Positions 61,788-64,000 of a DNA stretch of 64,000 bases are shown in pieces (position 1 is the stretch's first letter; each line of letters opens with the position of its first letter). The position numbers and the translations under genes are program-made. This stretch comes from CAVZQN01 sp963837395 (lineage in GTDB: Bacteria > Acidobacteriota > HRBIN11 > JAKEFK01): assembly GCA_963837395.1 (NCBI GenBank), contig CAWINI010000003.1:992001-1056000 (forward strand). The letters are read 5' to 3'. The notes beneath the pieces are model-generated. The model saw only the letters and a program-made list of their open reading frames with translations, had not been told where the DNA came from and did no database searches.

Positions 61788-63140
61788 TTAATGATTAATA
61801 ACTGACGGTCTCAATCTCAGGAAAATATGGAAGCTGGTTGGATTTGATCCGTAAACGGACTCCAGGCTTTTTGGAACATGATAGAAAGTGAAATCACCGC
61901 CGATTCCGGCAATAAATTTTGGATGAGTAAAAACATCTCGTACGCCGCCAAAAGTAAACGCTCCAACTCGAAGTGCATCATCACTGACCGGTGGGCGGAT
62001 CGCTAGACCAGGTTTACCAAAAATATTTTCCTCAAACAAAACATCATCTTTATCGGCAAGTTCTAAACGCGTGTAGAAATAATTTTTTTTATGGAAGTTC
62101 ACTGTCGATTCAAGCAAGTAACTGTTCAACGTGTGATGCTCTTCTTTATTGCGCCCCCAAATTAAAGTTGTTGCCCAATTTCCATCTAACCACGGGCGAT
62201 TGTAAGAAATCGATGCGGTGGTTCGGTTGATATCACCTTCTTCCAGCGCTTCAGGATTTACAAGATGTCCATATGAAACTTGAATCGCCCAATCTTTCGT
62301 TGGCATATACCAGAGGCGCGAGCTCCAGGAATCAAGTTCACCAAACTCAATATCGGTACGATTTTCATCAGGTTCAGCGCCATGAAAAACCGAACCTTCA
62401 ACGCGAAACAATCCTGCAGTAAATCCTGCAGTAATTACACCATGAGTGATGTGCGTTACATCCTGAAGATGATGTGCAAGCGGCGCTGCCGGATTTTCGG
62501 CTGCTGATGCGCGATGCATAAACGCCACCGGGCCTAATGCAGGTTCACCAACCGGCCCTCCATATATGTTGATTACGAACCGATCTGAAATTGGATACGA
62601 GTAGGATGCAGCAAGCTCCATGAACAGATCGTGAGGGTGTTGTGCATCAACAATTGGACGTCCTTCAAAAAGTTCGCCTGTTTGGAAAAGCTCCGGGAAA
62701 CCGCCGTCCGGAGTAGTCCATGGCTCAGCAGAAAACATCCCGCGAAGCATCAAACTTCCGGCACCTGCGTTATGTTCGGCCATTACCATGATCCAGTTTT
62801 CAGATTCTGCTCTATCTACACCGCGCGGTTCTCCCTGATTGTTGTATCCGATTTTTAAATCACCATGAACCATCATCATCCAATTATCAGGATTGAAGTG
62901 CCATGCCGGCATAGGTGAAGATGCTGGTTGAAGCGATGTTCCGGAACCCATAGCATGCATCGAACGAAACGGACCACCGTTGATGGTTGTAAATGACGCA
63001 TGATCCATTCCATGCATATCATGATCGTGTGATTCTTGCGATTGATCCGCTGGTTTTGAATGCTCATGCTGATACAATTCGTCTTCAGCAAATAGAAAAT
63101 TCACAGAAGCTAAAAATAATAATGCGGTAATGATTTTCAT
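61788..63140 (-). CDS. Exported His/Met-rich protein, probable outer-membrane beta-barrel
   Basis: A 450-residue protein with a signal peptide (to FLFAED) and a mature N-terminus very rich in His, Met and Asp (HEHSKPADQSQESHDHDMHGMDH), a likely copper- or other metal-binding segment. The remainder consists of short alternating strands with aromatic ends (WMMMVHGDLKIGY, FVINIYGGPVGE, ISYNRPWLDGNWATTLIWG, ending FLRLRPSVINH), as in beta-barrel porins. Function unknown; metal-resistance is plausible. Confidence 0.7.
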   Translation of the reverse strand: MKIITALLFLASVNFLFAEDELYQHEHSKPADQSQESHDHDMHGMDHASFTTINGGPFRSMHAMGSGTSLQPASSPMPAWHFNPDNWMMMVHGDLKIGYNNQGEPRGVDRAESENWIMVMAEHNAGAGSLMLRGMFSAEPWTTPDGGFPELFQTGELFEGRPIVDAQHPHDLFMELAASYSYPISDRFVINIYGGPVGEPALGPVAFMHRASAAENPAAPLAHHLQDVTHITHGVITAGFTAGLFRVEGSVFHGAEPDENRTDIEFGELDSWSSRLWYMPTKDWAIQVSYGHLVNPEALEEGDINRTTASISYNRPWLDGNWATTLIWGRNKEEHHTLNSYLLESTVNFHKKNYFYTRLELADKDDVLFEENIFGKPGLAIRPPVSDDALRVGAFTFGGVRDVFTHPKFIAGIGGDFTFYHVPKSLESVYGSNPTSFHIFLRLRPSVINH

Positions 63141-63186
63141 TGCACGAAGATAATAAGCTATTTCAGCAGTTGGTAGGTACTGAAGC

Positions 63187-64000
63187 CTACTGACAAGCCT
63201 TTACATCAACATGACTATCAGGATCGATCCATTTAACAATCAAATTGGCAGCAACACAATTTCCGAGCGCTGTAAAGTGTCCATCTTTTGGAAAAAATAG
63301 TTTACGGTTTGGATTTGATTTACCGAATTCAATCAAACCAGGCGCAAGATCCAAAACCGGAATGTTGTTCTCTTTGCCAAATTCAATCAGATGTTTTGCA
63401 GGCTTTGCAAGATCATACTTAGCAGAATCAAGGACGCCTTTTCTCTTCACCGCTTCAGGAACATGGTGTGGTTCGATCAAAGGAGAAAATGGAGCAACAA
63501 CTATTACGAATTGTGCTTTACGATTTTCAGCTACAACTTTCATTTCTCGCAACAAGATTTCTGTAATCCGCCATGCGGTTTGCCATTCTGGTGGAGTCTC
63601 ACCCAGGCGAAAAACTCCCCATGTTAAAGGTGGTTGAGAAGGATTTGAAGAAGGTTCTTCTTTAAATGCATTTTTTGTTTTCTTCTGGATCAGCTGCCGG
63701 GTTTGATCGATGCCACGATAGACAACCGAATTTAATCTCAACCATGCATTAATATTTCTTGGAAATGGAAAATTGCGAGGTTCATCAAATGGATTTTCAT
63801 AGCCGGACCAATCAACTTTTCGCAAATCACTGAAACTTTCCAAATGATCACGATTTGCAGGCAAGAAGTGTGGCGCATCCCACGGTGTTTTTAGAATACC
63901 GGGCCGGTAGTTATCCGAAATATCATTTCCTGTGAAGAACATCAACAAGACAATGTCTGGCTGGTGTTTAAGTGGATAGTTGACCAGGTTTAGATATGTT
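63187..64000 (-). CDS. SGNH-family hydrolase-like protein (5' truncated)
   Basis: The reading frame is open from the window end, so the start is missing. Visible features are GNDISDN near the truncated N-terminus (block III Asn), a long loop rich in Pro and Asn, VIVVAPFSP, and the catalytic block PKDGHFTALGNCVAANLIVKW (Asp-x-His). The N-terminal GDS block would lie outside the window. Such proteins are esterases or O-acetyl-transfer partners; the substrate is unknown. Confidence 0.75.
   Translation of the reverse strand, partial: TYLNLVNYPLKHQPDIVLLMFFTGNDISDNYRPGILKTPWDAPHFLPANRDHLESFSDLRKVDWSGYENPFDEPRNFPFPRNINAWLRLNSVVYRGIDQTRQLIQKKTKNAFKEEPSSNPSQPPLTWGVFRLGETPPEWQTAWRITEILLREMKVVAENRKAQFVIVVAPFSPLIEPHHVPEAVKRKGVLDSAKYDLAKPAKHLIEFGKENNIPVLDLAPGLIEFGKSNPNRKLFFPKDGHFTALGNCVAANLIVKWIDPDSHVDVKACQ

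Overview
The window reads as a bacterial chromosome segment, most probably from an Acidobacteriota-like organism. The clearest pointer is the gene at 53072-53920, which has the layout of the VWFA-related domain family first defined in Acidobacteria. An ASPIC/UnbV FG-GAP protein, TPR-bearing sulfatase-fold protein, D-aminoacylase, split E1/E2/E3 dehydrogenase and bacterial topoisomerase VI fit but do not prove this. Base composition looks moderately AT-rich (estimated by eye). I saw no rRNA, tRNA, CRISPR array, phage or transposase gene. No stretch longer than 300 bases is empty except 32427-33091, which holds a decayed gene.

Layout. 1-7.7 kb: a six-gene minus-strand 2-oxoacid dehydrogenase operon with three different E1-alpha genes, one E1-beta, E2 and E3, read from a strong sigma70-type promoter. 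7.8-11.9 kb: secreted and membrane proteins, a D-aminoacylase and an NAD(P)-binding oxidoreductase. 11.9-19.7 kb: a split, archaeal-type glutamate synthase (amidotransferase, Fe-S/FMN and GXGXG subunits) with a ferredoxin and a GlcD-like FAD/Fe-S protein, divergent from an Lrp/AsnC regulator. 19.7-26.7 kb: small membrane and receiver proteins, a frameshifted TPR protein, DNA topoisomerase VI B and A, and a DMT exporter. 26.8-30.8 kb: a 1347-residue kinase-STAND ATPase-solute-binding-protein fusion. 31-36.6 kb: GAPDH, a MATE remnant, asparaginase-like protein, ProC and GlgA. 36.7-43.5 kb: a CheY-like protein, methyltransferase, MESH1-like hydrolase, LemA-TPM-TPM cluster, a frameshifted MFS gene and a serine hydrolase. 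43.5-47 kb: a PAS-GAF-GGDEF-EAL protein. 47-53 kb: a tightly coupled corrinoid methyl-transfer operon (MttB-like methyltransferase, corrinoid protein, ASKHA activase, MetH-activation-domain-like protein, homocysteine methyltransferase, unknown small protein). 53-64 kb: VWA protein, a PIN/antitoxin pair with a double operator, DUF2339 membrane protein, LCM-type methyltransferase, a frameshifted GMP-reductase-like gene, sulfatase-fold TPR protein, a His/Met-rich outer-membrane-type protein and a partial SGNH hydrolase.

Two themes cut across the genes. First, the DNA is seeded with small palindromic repeats of several families. Some lie in frame inside coding sequences (notably in the glutamate synthase cluster) and many supply the last codons and stop of genes. 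Second, three genes carry single-base indels, at least two of them in short homopolymers; these may be assembly errors or recent decay. The most novel candidates are the methyl-transfer operon that appears to pass methyl groups from a quaternary amine to homocysteine, the kinase-STAND-SBP fusion, and the in-frame palindromes.
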